64,000 nt of DNA. Origin: Streptomyces griseoincarnatus. Its GTDB lineage: Bacteria > Actinomycetota > Actinomycetes > Streptomycetales > Streptomycetaceae. The stretch lies in NCBI GenBank assembly GCA_014649575.1, contig BMTH01000005.1, forward strand, positions 186,001-250,000, in the 5' to 3' direction. Made by a program: the position numbers and the translations under genes. Below the pieces are notes generated by a model, which had not been told where the DNA came from, ran no database searches, and worked only from the letters and a program-made list of their open reading frames with translations. This document shows positions 1 through 8,576 of this stretch, piece by piece (position 1 is the stretch's first letter; every line of letters starts with the position of its first letter).

Positions 1-1
1 C

Positions 2-1936
2 GTGCGCGGCGGGGGCCACCCCCGGCTGGAGCGCTGCAAGGTGCACCACGCCTCCGGTTCCGGCCTGACCGCGACCGGGGAGAACTCGGCGCTGGAGGCC
101 GTCGGCTGCGAGGTGTACGAGGTGCGCGGCAGCGGGGTGCAGGTGACGGGCCGCGCCACCGCCCACCTCACCGACTGCGACGTGCACCGCACCACCGGGG
201 ACGGGATCACGCTCGACACGGACGCCGTGCTGACGCTGGCCGACTGCCGCATCCACGACATCCCGGAGAACGCGGTCGACCTGCGCTCCCGCTCGGTGCT
301 CACCCTGACCCGCACCACGGTGCGTCAGTTCGGCCGCAACGGCCTGTCGGTGTGGGACCCGGGGACGCGGGTGGACGCCAACCAGTGCGAGATCTTCGAC
401 AGCACCGGCGACTACCCGGCGGTGTGGGTGAGCGACGGGGCGACGGCCGTCCTGGACTCCTGCCGGGTGCACGACGTGCCGGACGCGTTGTTCGTGCTGG
501 ACCGCGGCTCGCGCGCGGACGTCGTCGACAGCGACCTCTCCCAGGTGCGGAACACGGCGGTGTCGGTGAGCGACGGCGCGACCGCCCAACTCGACGACTG
601 CCGCATCCGGGAGGCGGCCACGGGTGCCTGGTTCCGCGACCACGGCAGCGGCGGCACCCTCAGCAACTGCTCGCTGGACGGCACCCAGACCGGCGTCATC
701 GTCACCAAGGGCGCCGACCCGACCGTCGAGCGCTGCACGGTCGACTCCCCCGCCGAGGCGGGCGTGTACGTGTCCGCGGGCGGCCGCGGCACCTTCGAGC
801 ACTGCCGGGTCACGGGCAGCGGCGGCTACGGCTTCCACGTCATCGACGGCAGCCGCACGACGCTGCGCAAGTGCCGCACCGAGCGCTGCGCGCGCGGGGG
901 TTACGAGTTCGCCGAGGGCGCCGACGGCGCGTCCGGCTCGGGCGGCCCGGTCGTCGAGGACTGCACGAGCGACGAGTCCGGCAGCCTGCGCGCCGAACCG
1001 CCCGCGCCCGAACCGGCCGTGCAGACCACCGGCCACACCACGGGCCTGCTGGGCACGGTCCCCTCCCCCGCCGGCGCCCCTGCGGCGCCCGCTCCCGCCG
1101 CCGTGCCGGAACCGCGGCGGGCGACGCGCACCTCCAAGGACGTCCTCGGCGAACTCGACGCCCTGGTCGGCCTGGAGAGCGTCAAGCGCGAGGTGCGGGC
1201 ACTCACCGACATGATCGAGGTGGGCCGGCGCAGGCAGCAGGCCGGGCTGAAAGCCGCGTCCGTCAAGCGGCATCTGGTGTTCACCGGCTCCCCCGGCACC
1301 GGCAAGACCACCGTGGCGCGCCTGTACGGCGAGATCCTCGCCTCGCTCGGCGTGCTGGAGCAGGGCCACCTGGTCGAGGTGTCCCGCGTGGACCTGGTCG
1401 GCGAGCACATCGGCTCGACGGCGATCCGCACGCAGGAGGCGTTCGAGAAGGCGCGCGGCGGGGTGCTGTTCATCGACGAGGCGTACGCGCTGTCGCCGGA
1501 GGACGCGGGCCGGGACTTCGGCAAGGAGGCCATCGACACGCTGGTCAAGCTGATGGAGGACCAGCGGGACGCGGTGGTGGTCATCGTGGCCGGCTACACG
1601 GCCGAGATGGAGCGTTTCCTGTCGGTCAACCCCGGTGTGGCGTCCCGCTTCTCGCGCACCATCACGTTCGGCGACTACGGCCCGGAGGAGCTGCTGCGCA
1701 TCGTGGAGCAGCAGGCCGAGGAGCACGAGTACCGGCTGGCCCCGGGCGCCGCGGAGGCGCTGCTGAAGTACTTCACCGGCATCCCCAAGGGACCCGCGTT
1801 CGGCAACGGGCGCACGGCGCGGCAGACGTTCGAGGCGATGGTGGAGCGGCACGCGAGCCGGGTCGCCCAGCTCGACGAGCCCACCACCGACGACCTGACG
1901 CTGCTGTACGCGGAGGACCTGCCCGCGCTCCCCTGA
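2..1936 (+). CDS. Parallel beta-helix / AAA+ ATPase fusion (5' end outside window)
   Basis: The reading frame is open at the window edge, so the N-terminus is missing. The visible first ~320 residues are short repeats of the right-handed parallel beta-helix type (recurring C-x-V/I-x2-x-G and 'D-C-R-I/V' rungs). A Pro/Ala-rich linker (about 330-375) joins them to a C-terminal AAA+ module of the CbbX/SpoVK/EccA type: Walker A GSPGTGKTT at residues 429-437, Walker B VLFIDEA at 488-494, followed by a DAGRDFGKEA stretch typical of this clade. Such ATPases remodel partner proteins; the beta-helix probably binds the substrate. The partner and pathway are not shown by the neighbours. Domain calls are firm, function is open. 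Confidence 0.9.
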   Translation: MRGGGHPRLERCKVHHASGSGLTATGENSALEAVGCEVYEVRGSGVQVTGRATAHLTDCDVHRTTGDGITLDTDAVLTLADCRIHDIPENAVDLRSRSVLTLTRTTVRQFGRNGLSVWDPGTRVDANQCEIFDSTGDYPAVWVSDGATAVLDSCRVHDVPDALFVLDRGSRADVVDSDLSQVRNTAVSVSDGATAQLDDCRIREAATGAWFRDHGSGGTLSNCSLDGTQTGVIVTKGADPTVERCTVDSPAEAGVYVSAGGRGTFEHCRVTGSGGYGFHVIDGSRTTLRKCRTERCARGGYEFAEGADGASGSGGPVVEDCTSDESGSLRAEPPAPEPAVQTTGHTTGLLGTVPSPAGAPAAPAPAAVPEPRRATRTSKDVLGELDALVGLESVKREVRALTDMIEVGRRRQQAGLKAASVKRHLVFTGSPGTGKTTVARLYGEILASLGVLEQGHLVEVSRVDLVGEHIGSTAIRTQEAFEKARGGVLFIDEAYALSPEDAGRDFGKEAIDTLVKLMEDQRDAVVVIVAGYTAEMERFLSVNPGVASRFSRTITFGDYGPEELLRIVEQQAEEHEYRLAPGAAEALLKYFTGIPKGPAFGNGRTARQTFEAMVERHASRVAQLDEPTTDDLTLLYAEDLPALP

Positions 1937-1946
1937 GCGCGGGCCG

Positions 1947-4334
1947 TCAGGCCGCCGGGCCGGGCCTCCCGGTGCTGCGGGGAGCGGGCACCTCGGGCCG
2001 CAGCCGGGCGAGCAGGCGCCGGCGTTCCTCCGCGAACGCCGGGTCGGCCTGGTAGTCGGAGTGGCCGAGGATCGGCGCGGGCAGCGGGTGTTCCGCGGTG
2101 CGGCCGTAGGCGAGGGGGTCCTTGAGCGGCGGGCGGTCCACCTCGGGGCCGCCGTCGCCGGGCAGCCGCACGGGGCCGCCGATCGGGTCGGTGCGCCGGT
2201 ACAGGTTGCTCCAGCAGACGACGTCCCGGTGCAGTGCGTCCAGCGCGTCCGGGCCGAAGTGGGCGGGGAACCAGCGGCCGTACAGCCGCTCCAGCGGGGA
2301 GCCGTAGGTGAGCAGGGCGACGCGTCTGCGGGCGGACGGCGGGAGCTGCCAGGCCGCGGCGGCGGCGAGCACGCTGCCCTGGGAGTGCCCGGACAACACC
2401 AGCCGCCCTCCGGTGGCGCCGGTCCAGGTGGCGATGCGCCAGGTCAGGTCGGGCACTGCGCGCTCGGCGTAGCAGGGCGGCGCGAAGGGGTGCGCGGCGC
2501 GCGGCCAGAAGGTGCCGACGTCCCACAGGATTCCTATGGTGCGGCGGGCGGAGGCGTCCTTGTAGGCGCGGCGGCCCCAGGTGACGAGGAGGACGAAGCC
2601 GAGGCCGATCAGCCAGGAGCCGAGGGCCTGCGCGGTCTGCGCGGCGCCGTGCAGTACGGGGTGGGCGCCGCGCGCCGCCGCGCCCGGTGTCTCCCCGGTG
2701 GCCGTCGCGCCGGCCAGGGCTCCGGCGCCGAGGAGCAGGGTGGCGGCGGAGGTGACGGCGAGGATGCGCGGCCCCCGGTCGGTGAGGGCGGCCATGGCGC
2801 GTACGGAGGCGATCCGCCGGGTGCGGCCGGGGTCGCCCGCCTCTCCGGCGTACTCCTCCTCGACGGCGGCTCGTTCGGCCTGTGCGAGGTGCCAGGCGCG
2901 GCGGGCGAGCCAGCAGCACATGACGAGGAGCAGCAGGAGGAGCGGGGGGATGACGGAGGCCTGCCAGGTGAGCAGTACCGGCGGCCCCGGGATGGAGGCG
3001 CGGGTGCCGTCCAGCCAGTCGGACATCCGCTGCGAGACCCCGCCGGACATCACGCCGCCGAGCGCGCAGGCGAGCATGGCGACCGCGGGTCCGGCCAGCC
3101 CGCGCAGCGCGGCGCGCCGGTCGGGGTCGGTGCGGTGCAGGGCGTGGGCGACACAGGCGAGGACGATCACCAGCAGGCCCTGCGCGAAGGTGAGGGCGCC
3201 GAAGGTGAGGTTGCCGGGCAGCCGGTCCGCCGACTCCCAGGTGGGCCGCTCCCAGCCGGCGTAGAGGGCGCTGAGGGCGAGCAGGGCGAGGGCGGCGGAG
3301 GGCAGCCCGCGCACCAGGCGGCGGTCGGCGTCGCCGTCGAGGCGGCGTTCGCTGCGGCCGCGGCGGCAGACCACCCACACCACCGCGCCCGCCCCGGCGG
3401 CCAGGGAGGCTTCCAGCAGCGCGCCCAGGACGGCGAGGACGGCGGGGCCGCCCGGCTCACGGTCGTACCGCGCGGCGGCGGAGCCCACGGCCGCGGCGAC
3501 CGTCAGCAGCGCGGCGGCGGTGTGGGCGGCGCGCAGCCGGGCGCCCAGGCGGCGGCCGTACCAGAAGCCGGGGCGGTTCAGGGCGGTCGGGCCGGTGTCC
3601 TCCTGGGCCCCGGGGCCGCCGAGCGGCTGCTGCGACTCGTAGGCGCTCCAGGTGCGCAGGGACAGGAACCACAGCAGTCCGGTGAGGGCGGCGGGCACCA
3701 GGGCCGCCAGGGCGAGCCGACGGCCGGGCGCGCCCCACCAGCCCTCGCCGGGTGACAGGAAGCCGAGCCAGGAGTGCCGGCCGGCGCAGGCGGGGGTGCC
3801 CGCGCACTGCCAGGCGGTCAGGTCGAGGGCGACCTCGCAGGCGGCGGCCACGAGCAGCACCGTGAGGCTGAGGCCGGTCAGCCGCACCAGCAGCCCGTAC
3901 AGCCGGACGGTGCGGCGGCGGCCGTGGGCGGTGGGGCGCATCCAGTGGGCGAGGTTGACCACCATGAACGGCAGGAGCAGCAGCCACAGGGCGCGGGTGC
4001 CGTTGCCGGAGGTGAGGTTGCACCAGACGTACGCCTCGGGGACGGGCCCGTCGCGGCGGGCGCCGGGGCCCCGCTCGGCGTCGGCGTCGTCGGCGCGGCG
4101 GAAGACGGCGGCGATGTCGTCGCCGGTGACCCGGACCGTGCGCGGGTCGTCGAGCATCTGCTCCGGGGTGGTGCCGCCCACCCCGTGGACCAGGAGTTCC
4201 AATGCGGCCCGTGACCCGGCGGACTCCTCGCCCGACGGTGCTCCGCCGTCCTCGGCCGGTCTGTGCCGCTGCGTGTTCTCCACCGTTCGGTCTCCCCCTG
4301 ACGCGCCGTCGGATCCGTCCGTGCGGGACAGCAT
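1947..4334 (-). CDS. Multi-pass membrane protein with alpha/beta-hydrolase (lipase-like) signature
   Basis: 795 residues from the ATG at 4334. The N-terminal part has a hydrolase-like strand motif (ELLVHGVGGTTPEQ), then roughly ten hydrophobic segments, and near the C-terminus the nucleophile-elbow motif LSGHSQGS expected for the Ser of an alpha/beta hydrolase. The fold therefore appears interrupted by a membrane domain, so the enzyme would act at the membrane. The gene is convergent with the AAA+ fusion 10 bp away and divergent from the DeoR gene. Substrate unknown; an in-frame GTG about 17 codons downstream is an alternative start. Confidence 0.8.
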   Translation of the reverse strand: MLSRTDGSDGASGGDRTVENTQRHRPAEDGGAPSGEESAGSRAALELLVHGVGGTTPEQMLDDPRTVRVTGDDIAAVFRRADDADAERGPGARRDGPVPEAYVWCNLTSGNGTRALWLLLLPFMVVNLAHWMRPTAHGRRRTVRLYGLLVRLTGLSLTVLLVAAACEVALDLTAWQCAGTPACAGRHSWLGFLSPGEGWWGAPGRRLALAALVPAALTGLLWFLSLRTWSAYESQQPLGGPGAQEDTGPTALNRPGFWYGRRLGARLRAAHTAAALLTVAAAVGSAAARYDREPGGPAVLAVLGALLEASLAAGAGAVVWVVCRRGRSERRLDGDADRRLVRGLPSAALALLALSALYAGWERPTWESADRLPGNLTFGALTFAQGLLVIVLACVAHALHRTDPDRRAALRGLAGPAVAMLACALGGVMSGGVSQRMSDWLDGTRASIPGPPVLLTWQASVIPPLLLLLLVMCCWLARRAWHLAQAERAAVEEEYAGEAGDPGRTRRIASVRAMAALTDRGPRILAVTSAATLLLGAGALAGATATGETPGAAARGAHPVLHGAAQTAQALGSWLIGLGFVLLVTWGRRAYKDASARRTIGILWDVGTFWPRAAHPFAPPCYAERAVPDLTWRIATWTGATGGRLVLSGHSQGSVLAAAAAWQLPPSARRRVALLTYGSPLERLYGRWFPAHFGPDALDALHRDVVCWSNLYRRTDPIGGPVRLPGDGGPEVDRPPLKDPLAYGRTAEHPLPAPILGHSDYQADPAFAEERRRLLARLRPEVPAPRSTGRPGPAA

Positions 4335-4572
4335 CCCGCGCCCCTGGACCGTGTGTGTCCCTCGTCACTCAATCTCCCCGATCCGTGTGACGCGCACGCA
4401 CCACGCGGATGCCAGGAACCGTCATGTACGCGACGAACGACCGGTGGCGCCGCCCGGGGTCCGGCATGGGAGGATGGGACGTCCGCGCACCGGTGCCCGG
4501 GACATGCCGCCCGGGGCCGTGGACGCGCGGGAGTGTGTCGGACGGCTGTGCGGCGAAAGGACCGGAGCGTAC

Positions 4573-5424
4573 GTGAGCGAGAATCAGAATCTGCTCGCCG
4601 AGCAGCGGCGCACCCTGATCCTCGACGAGGTCCGGCGACGGGGCGGGGTCCGGGTCAACGAGCTGACCCGCAGGCTCGGCGTGTCGGACATGACGGTCCG
4701 CCGCGACCTCGACGCGCTGGCCCGGCAGGGTGTTCTGGAGAAGGTGCACGGCGGCGCCGTCCCGGTGGTCGAGGCAAGCACGCACGAGCCGGGGTTCGAG
4801 GCCAAGTCGGGTCTGGAGCTGACCGCCAAGGAGGACATCGCGCGTACGGCGGCCGAGCTGGTCCCGCCGGGCGCTGCGATCGCGCTGTCCGGCGGCACGA
4901 CGACGTTCGCGCTGGCGCACCGGCTGACCGACGTTCCCGACCTCACGGTGGTCACCAACTCGGTGCGGGTGGCGGACGTCTTCCACGCGGCGCAGCGCTC
5001 CTCGGGCAGCCGGCAGGGGGCGGCCACGGTCGTCCTGACGGGCGGGGTGCGTACCCCGTCCGACTCACTGGTGGGGCCGGTGGCCGACCAGGCGATCGCG
5101 GCGCTCCACTTCGACCTGCTGTTCCTCGGGGTGCACGGGATATCGGCGGAGGCGGGACTGTCGACGCCGAACCTGGCGGAGGCGGAGACCAACCGGCGGC
5201 TGGTGCAGTCGGCCCGGCGGGTGATCGTGGTCGCCGACCACACCAAGTGGGGCACCGTGGGCCTGAGTTCGTTCGCCTCGCTGGAGCAGGTGGACACGCT
5301 GGTGACGGACTCCGGGCTGTCCGCCGAGGCCCGCGCGGAGGTGTCCGAGCATCTGCGGCGGCTGGTGGTCGCCGGCGAGTCCGAGCACTCCGGGGACGAG
5401 CCGGCTCAGGCCGCCGAGGCCTGA
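4573..5424 (+). CDS. DeoR/GlpR-family transcriptional regulator
   Basis: 283 residues. The N-terminus is a DeoR winged helix (RRGGVRVNELTRRLGVSD then MTVRRDLDALARQG), followed by the DeoRC sugar-phosphate sensing domain with its SGGTTTFALAHRL glycine-rich loop and the closing VVADHTKWG motif. GTG at 4573 was chosen because GGAG lies 5 nt upstream and the protein then begins at the usual family position; the frame is open far upstream only because of GC bias. These regulators sense phosphorylated sugars. No sugar operon adjoins, so targets are unknown. Confidence 0.93.
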   Translation: MSENQNLLAEQRRTLILDEVRRRGGVRVNELTRRLGVSDMTVRRDLDALARQGVLEKVHGGAVPVVEASTHEPGFEAKSGLELTAKEDIARTAAELVPPGAAIALSGGTTTFALAHRLTDVPDLTVVTNSVRVADVFHAAQRSSGSRQGAATVVLTGGVRTPSDSLVGPVADQAIAALHFDLLFLGVHGISAEAGLSTPNLAEAETNRRLVQSARRVIVVADHTKWGTVGLSSFASLEQVDTLVTDSGLSAEARAEVSEHLRRLVVAGESEHSGDEPAQAAEA

Positions 5425-5494
5425 CCGGGGCGGCGCCGGCTCCCCGTGCCGTCCGTGAACCGCAAGCAGCGCGACCTCCCAGGGAGTTGAGTCC

Positions 5495-5965
5495 ATGGCC
5501 CACCGTCTGCGGCCCGTAGGGCGGGAGTTCGCCTCGGTCGCCCCCGTGCGCCTGGTCTTCGAGCGGGAGGTCTCGGCCCCTCCCCCGGCGGTGTTCGACA
5601 CGCTGGCGCGGGACGTCACCGGCTGGACGGCGTGGTTCCGTGCGGTCACCCTGGCCCGTCCGCTGGACGGCGGCGCCGGCCGGGAGATCCGGCTCGTGGG
5701 CGCGGCCCGGTTCCGGGAGACGATCCTCGTGGCCGAGGAGCCCGACGTGTACGCCTACCGCGTCGACGTCACCAATGTGCCGGGCGCCCGGGCGATGGCC
5801 GAGGAGTGGCGGCTGAGGCCGGCCGGGACGGGCACGCGGGTGCGCTGGACGATGGCGGTGGACGGCGTCACGCCGTTCCGCCTGGCGATGAGGGCCGCCC
5901 GCCCCGCTTTGGCGGCGGGCTTTCGGGACGCCATGACCTCACTGGACCGCCGGCTCGCGGGGTGA
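5495..5965 (+). CDS. SRPBCC family protein (polyketide cyclase/START-like)
   Basis: 156 residues starting at ATG 5495 with AGGGAG upstream. The sequence [23 protein letters not shown] and the later GTRVRWTM strand are typical of the SRPBCC ligand-binding fold found in START, Bet v1 and polyketide cyclase proteins. It follows the DeoR gene by 70 bp on the same strand and may be co-transcribed. Its 3' end overlaps the convergent PLP-enzyme gene by 27 bp. The ligand cannot be told from sequence. Confidence 0.85.
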   Translation: MAHRLRPVGREFASVAPVRLVFEREVSAPPPAVFDTLARDVTGWTAWFRAVTLARPLDGGAGREIRLVGAARFRETILVAEEPDVYAYRVDVTNVPGARAMAEEWRLRPAGTGTRVRWTMAVDGVTPFRLAMRAARPALAAGFRDAMTSLDRRLAG

Positions 5966-7090
5966 CGCCTCGGGCCACACGCCCGTGCTCAGCAGGGAGT
6001 CGATGGCCTCCGCGTACGGCGTCACGTCCAGGCCCTGTCCGGCCAGCCAGGAGTCCGAGTAGTACTTGTCCAGATAGCGGTCGCCCGGGTCGCACAGCAG
6101 CGTGACCACGCTGCCCCGCCTGCCCTCCGCGGCCATCTCCGCCACGATCTTCAGCGCGCTCCACAGCCCGGTGCCGGTGGAGCCGCCCGCCTTGCGGCCG
6201 ATGACCCGCTCCAGCGCCCGCACGGCGGCGACGGCGGCCGCGTCGGGCACCTTCATCATCCGGTCGACGGCGCCGGGCACGAAACTCGGCTCCATCCGGG
6301 GGCGGCCGATGCCCTCGATGCGGGAGGCGCTGTCGCAGGAGACGTCCGGGTCGCCGGTCGTCCAGCCCTGGAAGAAGCAGGAGTTCTCCGGGTCGGCGAC
6401 GCAGATGCGGGTGTCGTACTGCATGTAGTGCACATAGCGGGCAAGGGTCGCCGAGGTGCCGCCGGTGCCGGCGGTGGCGACGATCCACTCCGGCTGCGGG
6501 AACCGCTCCATCCGCAGCTGGCGGAAGATCGACTCGGCGATGTTGTTGTTGCCGCGCCAGTCCGTGGCCCGCTCCGCGTAGGTGAACTGGTCCATGTAGT
6601 GGCCGCCGGTCTCCGCCGCCAGGGCGGCTGACGCCTCGTACATGGTGCGGGGGTCGTCCACGAAGTGGCACCGTCCGCCGTGGAACTCGATCAGGCGGCA
6701 CTTCTCGGCGCTCGTCGTACGCGGCATGACGGCGATGAAGGGCACGCCGATCAGCTTCGCGAAGTACGCCTCGGACACGGCGGTGGAGCCGCTGGACGCC
6801 TCGATCACCGGGCGGCCCGGTCGGATCCAGCCGTTGCACAGGCCGTACAGGAACAGCGAGCGGGCCAGCCGGTGCTTGAGACTGCCGGTGGGGTGGGTCG
6901 ACTCGTCCTTCAGGTAGAGGTCGATGCCCCACCGTTCGGGCAGCGGGAAGAGCAGCAGATGGGTGTCGGCCGAGCGGTTGGCGTCGGCCTGCACCCGGCG
7001 CACGGCCTCTTTCAGCCAGGCGCGGTAGGCGGGATCGCTGCGGTCGACGTCGAGAGTGGCGCCGGTCGGGGTCTGTTGGGGAGTGCTCAC
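5939..7090 (-). CDS. PLP-dependent cysteine synthase-family enzyme (cysteine desulfhydrase-like)
   Basis: 383 residues. Fold type II PLP enzyme of the cysteine synthase/cystathionine beta-synthase family: the [10 protein letters not shown] motif holds the PLP lysine, [13 protein letters not shown] resembles the substrate loop, and [14 protein letters not shown] is the phosphate-binding glycine loop. The N-terminal extension and overall sequence resemble the actinobacterial cysteine desulfhydrase (Cds1) group more than biosynthetic CysK; that assignment is from memory of the family. Start GTG 7090 is set by an AAGGAG ribosome site; the frame runs 17 codons further upstream without one. Likely product: sulfide, pyruvate and ammonia from cysteine, or a related reaction. 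Confidence 0.88.
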   Translation of the reverse strand: MSTPQQTPTGATLDVDRSDPAYRAWLKEAVRRVQADANRSADTHLLLFPLPERWGIDLYLKDESTHPTGSLKHRLARSLFLYGLCNGWIRPGRPVIEASSGSTAVSEAYFAKLIGVPFIAVMPRTTSAEKCRLIEFHGGRCHFVDDPRTMYEASAALAAETGGHYMDQFTYAERATDWRGNNNIAESIFRQLRMERFPQPEWIVATAGTGGTSATLARYVHYMQYDTRICVADPENSCFFQGWTTGDPDVSCDSASRIEGIGRPRMEPSFVPGAVDRMMKVPDAAAVAAVRALERVIGRKAGGSTGTGLWSALKIVAEMAAEGRRGSVVTLLCDPGDRYLDKYYSDSWLAGQGLDVTPYAEAIDSLLSTGVWPEASPREPAVQ

Positions 7091-7415
7091 GACTGGGCTC
7101 CTTACACTGAGCGCCGACGGCGTCCAGCGCGGCCGACACACCGATCATAAGCACCATTCGCACCACCTCTCACCTGCATAAACACATCTTTGGTGGCCTG
7201 AAAGGCAGTGCTGGGGCGGTGGGGGCGCGCGGGCGGGGGCGCATGGGCGCGAGTGCCCCCCGCGCTCCGGCCGGCGGGAGCGCGGGCCCTGGTGCTCGGC
7301 GGCGCGTGCGGGCAGACTGCACCGGCGGGAGCAGGGGCACACCTGGCTCCGGACGGCGGCCGGCCCGCGCAGCGCGGTCCGGCACCACCGACGCGCACAG
7401 AGGGGGCGGACGGCA

Positions 7416-7739
7416 ATGGCGGAGCCGGAGTTCAAGGCCACGGGCGTGCGGATCGGCCGGCGGCTGCGGTCGCTCACCCGGGCCGGACAGGTCCGGATCA
7501 GCGACGGGCGGCTGGAGTTGCTCACCAGCTACGGCACCGAGATCGACAGCGCGCCGGTGCAGGCCGTGCGGGCAACACGGCCCTGGTTCGCGCCCGACGG
7601 CCGGGCACTGGCCGACCTCAACGGGCACCGGTACCTGCTGACCCTCGGGGACCACGACCCCGCGCCCGGGGAGCCCGGCCCGCCCGCGGCCCGCCGTTTC
7701 ATCGAGGCCGTCCGCCGGGCGGCGGGGCGCGGCGCCTGA
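7416..7739 (+). CDS. Hypothetical protein, small PH-like domain
   Basis: 107 residues, ATG 7416 with a GGGCGGACGG purine stretch before it. The pattern VRIGRRLRSLTRAGQVRISDGRLELLTSYGTEID reads like the beta-strands of a small actinobacterial PH-like domain; no catalytic motif is seen. It stands alone on the plus strand between the PLP enzyme and the ATP-binding regulator. Codon use is typical of the region, so I accept it as a gene; function unknown. Confidence 0.7.
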   Translation: MAEPEFKATGVRIGRRLRSLTRAGQVRISDGRLELLTSYGTEIDSAPVQAVRATRPWFAPDGRALADLNGHRYLLTLGDHDPAPGEPGPPAARRFIEAVRRAAGRGA

Positions 7740-7922
7740 GATGTCCGCGAGTTGCGCCGTATCCGCCGCTGGGTCACGCTGTTCTCACGTCACTCTGGGT
7801 TTACCGGCGATAACGCTGCGAACCAGCCCGCCGGCCACGACAGCAGGCGGCAGCGTCACGCAGGCGCCCTGCTGGATCCGTACTCCGTGTTCTTCCGGAC
7901 CTCACGTCGGGGAGTCGCAGCC

Positions 7923-8465
7923 GTGATCAGTCACCCAAGCAGGCACTGCACGGTGGAGCTCCAAGCCCTGCCGTCGCGGATCGGCCAGGTCCGCAGAATC
8001 GTATCTGCGCAGTTGCGCTACTGGCACATGGATCCCCTGATAGACCGGGCCTCGCTCGGTGTGACGGAGCTGTTGTCCAACGTCCACCGGCATGCCCGTC
8101 CCGACAAGACGTGCACCGTGGAGATCGAACTGCTCCTCGACCGGCTGAAGGTGTCGGTGCACGACCACGATCCGCGGCTGCCGGTCGTCGCGGACGCCGG
8201 ACCGCTCGCCACCTATGGCCGCGGACTGGCGATGGTGGCCGCCATGAGCGAGAGCTGGGGCGTCCTGCCGGACGACGCGGGCAAGGTCGTGTGGTTCACA
8301 CTGCCGACGTCCGCGGCCGCCGAACCGGCGGCCTGGGACCGGCGCCCGCACCTCACGGCCGCCGGACCGGACCGGCCACGGTTCACGGAGGTCGCGCTCG
8401 TCGACCACGTGGCCGAGGTCCACCGGCCCGAACCCGCTCCCGCCCGGTCCGCCGTTCCGGGCTGA
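7923..8465 (+). CDS. RsbW-like ATP-binding regulator (anti-sigma factor type GHKL ATPase)
   Basis: 180 residues. A single HATPase_c domain with the N box ELLSNVHRHA and a downstream TYGRGLAMVAAMS segment for the G box. It has no His phospho-acceptor and no membrane span. This is the standalone GHKL kinase type very common in Streptomyces, where members inhibit sigma factors or phosphorylate anti-anti-sigma proteins. GTG 7923 is chosen because GGGGAG precedes it; the frame is open 57 codons further upstream without a ribosome site. No partner sigma or STAS gene is adjacent. Confidence 0.88.
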   Translation: MISHPSRHCTVELQALPSRIGQVRRIVSAQLRYWHMDPLIDRASLGVTELLSNVHRHARPDKTCTVEIELLLDRLKVSVHDHDPRLPVVADAGPLATYGRGLAMVAAMSESWGVLPDDAGKVVWFTLPTSAAAEPAAWDRRPHLTAAGPDRPRFTEVALVDHVAEVHRPEPAPARSAVPG

Positions 8466-8501
8466 CCGGGCGGTGACACAACGGGGCGCCGCCGACGGCC
8501 A

Positions 8502-8536
8502 CGGTGTCCCGCGGACCTCGTGTCCGCGGGACACCG
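8502..8536. terminator. Bidirectional terminator hairpin
   Basis: Perfect 15-bp stem (8502-8516 with 8522-8536) and a 5-nt loop, lying between the convergent ends of the ATP-binding regulator and the amidase gene. No U tract, as usual in high-GC actinobacteria. Confidence 0.85.
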
Positions 8537-8576
8537 CGCTCACCCCGGCCGGCCGGGGTGACAGCCGAGGTGTCGG

